The notes below the pieces were generated by a model. The model had not been told where the DNA came from. It saw only the letters and a program-made list of their open reading frames with translations, and searched no databases. From assembly GCA_021779795.1 (NCBI GenBank), contig JAJXZZ010000171.1, positions 1 through 6,986 on the forward strand: a stretch of DNA of 6,986 bases, in the 5' to 3' direction. Shown here in pieces: positions 6,161 through 6,986 of this stretch. The position numbers were made by a program, and so were the translations under genes. How positions within the stretch are numbered: the stretch's first letter is position 1; each line of letters starts with the position of its first letter. The stretch comes from Acidobacteriota bacterium. GTDB lineage: Bacteria; Acidobacteriota; Vicinamibacteria; Vicinamibacterales; Fen-181.

Positions 6161-6986
6161 GTGACGGAAGAACGTTTGAAGATTGCGGTATTCATCGACT
6201 TTGACAACATCGAGATCGGCGTCAAGACGACGCTCGGCGTCGCCTTCGACGTCGGCACCATCCTCGAGGCGATCAAGGAACGCGGCGAGGTGGTGACCAA
6301 GATCGCGTACGGCGACTGGACGCGGGCCGGCGACTACAGCCGCCTGCTGACGCAGCACGCGATCAAGATGGTCCAGCGCAACCTGACGCCGGGCGGCGAC
6401 AAGAACGGCGCGGACATCAACCTCGCCCTCGACGCTCTCGAGATGGCGCTCACCCACGATCACATCAACGCGTACGTGATCGTCGGCGGCGACAGCGACT
6501 TTCTCAGCCTGGTCGAGAAGCTCAAGCAGTACGACAAGACGGTCATCGTCGTCGGCGGGCGCGCGTTCACGAGCGTGATCCTGCAGCGGAACTGCCACGA
6601 GTTCATCGCCTACGAGAACCTCGTCAACGTCGGCGCCCGCCGGCACCAGGAGCGCGGCGCGCGCACCGGCGGCACCCAGCCGGTCGGCACGGCGTTCCCC
6701 CTGATCCGCCGCGCGCTCAAGGTGCTGTCCGAGCGCGAGGTGACGCCCCAGCTCGGCCTGCTCAAGAGCACGCTGCTGCAGCTCGACTCCACGTTCTCGG
6801 AGAAGAACTACGGCGCCGGGTCGTTCCGCGACTTCGCCGAGAAGCTGGCGCAGGCCGGCCTCATCCGACTCAACCAGGCGGGCCGGAACCTGCTGGTCGA
6901 GGCCAGGGACGGCGACGAGGCGGCGCCCGAGGACGGCGCCGAGCCGGCCGCGATGGCGGGCGAGCGGCCGCCCAGGGGGCGGCACG
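6161..6986 (+). CDS. NYN-domain (PIN-like) putative RNase with C-terminal OST-HTH/LOTUS domain (3' truncated)
   Basis: 275 residues are visible and the frame runs off the window end. The NYN/LabA (DUF88) domain spans about residues 7-155. It begins IAVFIDFDNIE with acidic D13 and D15 and N16, continues with GADINLALDAL (D85), and has VIVGGDSDFLSLVEKL (D111, D113). These are the acidic positions expected for metal-dependent cleavage in the PIN-like fold, so all look intact. Residues about 175-248 form a winged-helix OST-HTH/LOTUS-like domain (a region with LLKSTLLQLD, FSEKNYG and SFRDFAEKL), a family reported to bind RNA. From about 250 on the chain is acidic and low-complexity. Family knowledge suggests a cytoplasmic endoribonuclease or RNA-binding effector; the substrate is unknown. 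The GTG start is supported by GAGGA six bases upstream. It follows the RRM gene in the same frame after a structured 162-base gap, which suggests a shared transcript and RNA-related job. A non-catalytic NYN protein remains possible. Confidence 0.92.
   Translation, partial: MTEERLKIAVFIDFDNIEIGVKTTLGVAFDVGTILEAIKERGEVVTKIAYGDWTRAGDYSRLLTQHAIKMVQRNLTPGGDKNGADINLALDALEMALTHDHINAYVIVGGDSDFLSLVEKLKQYDKTVIVVGGRAFTSVILQRNCHEFIAYENLVNVGARRHQERGARTGGTQPVGTAFPLIRRALKVLSEREVTPQLGLLKSTLLQLDSTFSEKNYGAGSFRDFAEKLAQAGLIRLNQAGRNLLVEARDGDEAAPEDGAEPAAMAGERPPRGRH

Noticed and set aside
5359..6204. 281-codon + strand frame starting at an ATG in the RRM leader
   Set aside because: It overlaps the clear RRM gene out of frame, has no good ribosome binding site, and its product has shadow composition. 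Only its short 3' part after 6043 was kept as a weak finding.

Overview
This is a very GC-rich bacterial window. All four recognisable genes lie on the + strand, and GC-ending codons dominate. The gene set is a C-terminal RIC/ScdA-type di-iron protein, a giant UvrA-like ATPase, a small bacterial RRM protein and an NYN-LOTUS nuclease-like protein. With the composition, this suggests a high-GC environmental bacterium, for instance an Acidobacteriota (Vicinamibacteria-like) lineage. That placement is an impression from gene style and neighbourhood and was not tested by any search.

Layout. Positions 1-344 hold the 3' end of a ric (ytfE/scdA/dnrN) gene for iron-sulfur cluster repair. After 43 bases, 388-5295 encodes a 1635-residue protein made of two complete UvrA-like halves fused head to tail. 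It has four ABC nucleotide-binding domains (NBDs), each with Walker A, signature, Walker B and H-loop. Both halves lack the UvrB-binding domain that canonical UvrA carries between the Q-loop region and the first zinc-binding Cys pair. The halves are joined by a Ser/Thr/Pro/Gln-rich linker encoded by four in-frame 21-bp tandem repeats. The simplest reading is a covalently pre-dimerised, class II/III (UvrA2-like) UvrA that cannot load UvrB in the usual way.

A 160-base leader follows (5296-5455). It carries two copies of a 12-nt GC palindrome exactly 21 nt apart and a second hairpin. Next comes a 180-residue single-RRM RNA-binding protein (5456-5998, TTG start) with an Arg/Pro-rich middle and an acidic tail. 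A 162-base gap with a nested inverted repeat leads to the last gene (6161 to the window end), a PIN-like NYN-domain protein with a C-terminal OST-HTH/LOTUS domain.

How they may work together. The RRM and NYN-LOTUS genes look like a co-transcribed RNA-binding and RNA-processing pair. They share a reading frame and only one amber stop separates them. The ric and uvrA-like genes are close enough to be co-transcribed, which would put nitrosative/oxidative Fe-S repair next to a DNA-lesion-binding ATPase. A TACAAT box in the gap could instead give the uvrA-like gene its own, possibly leaderless, transcript. The main points of interest are the four-NBD UvrA without UvrB-binding domains, its repeat-encoded joint, and the structured RNA around the RRM/NYN genes.
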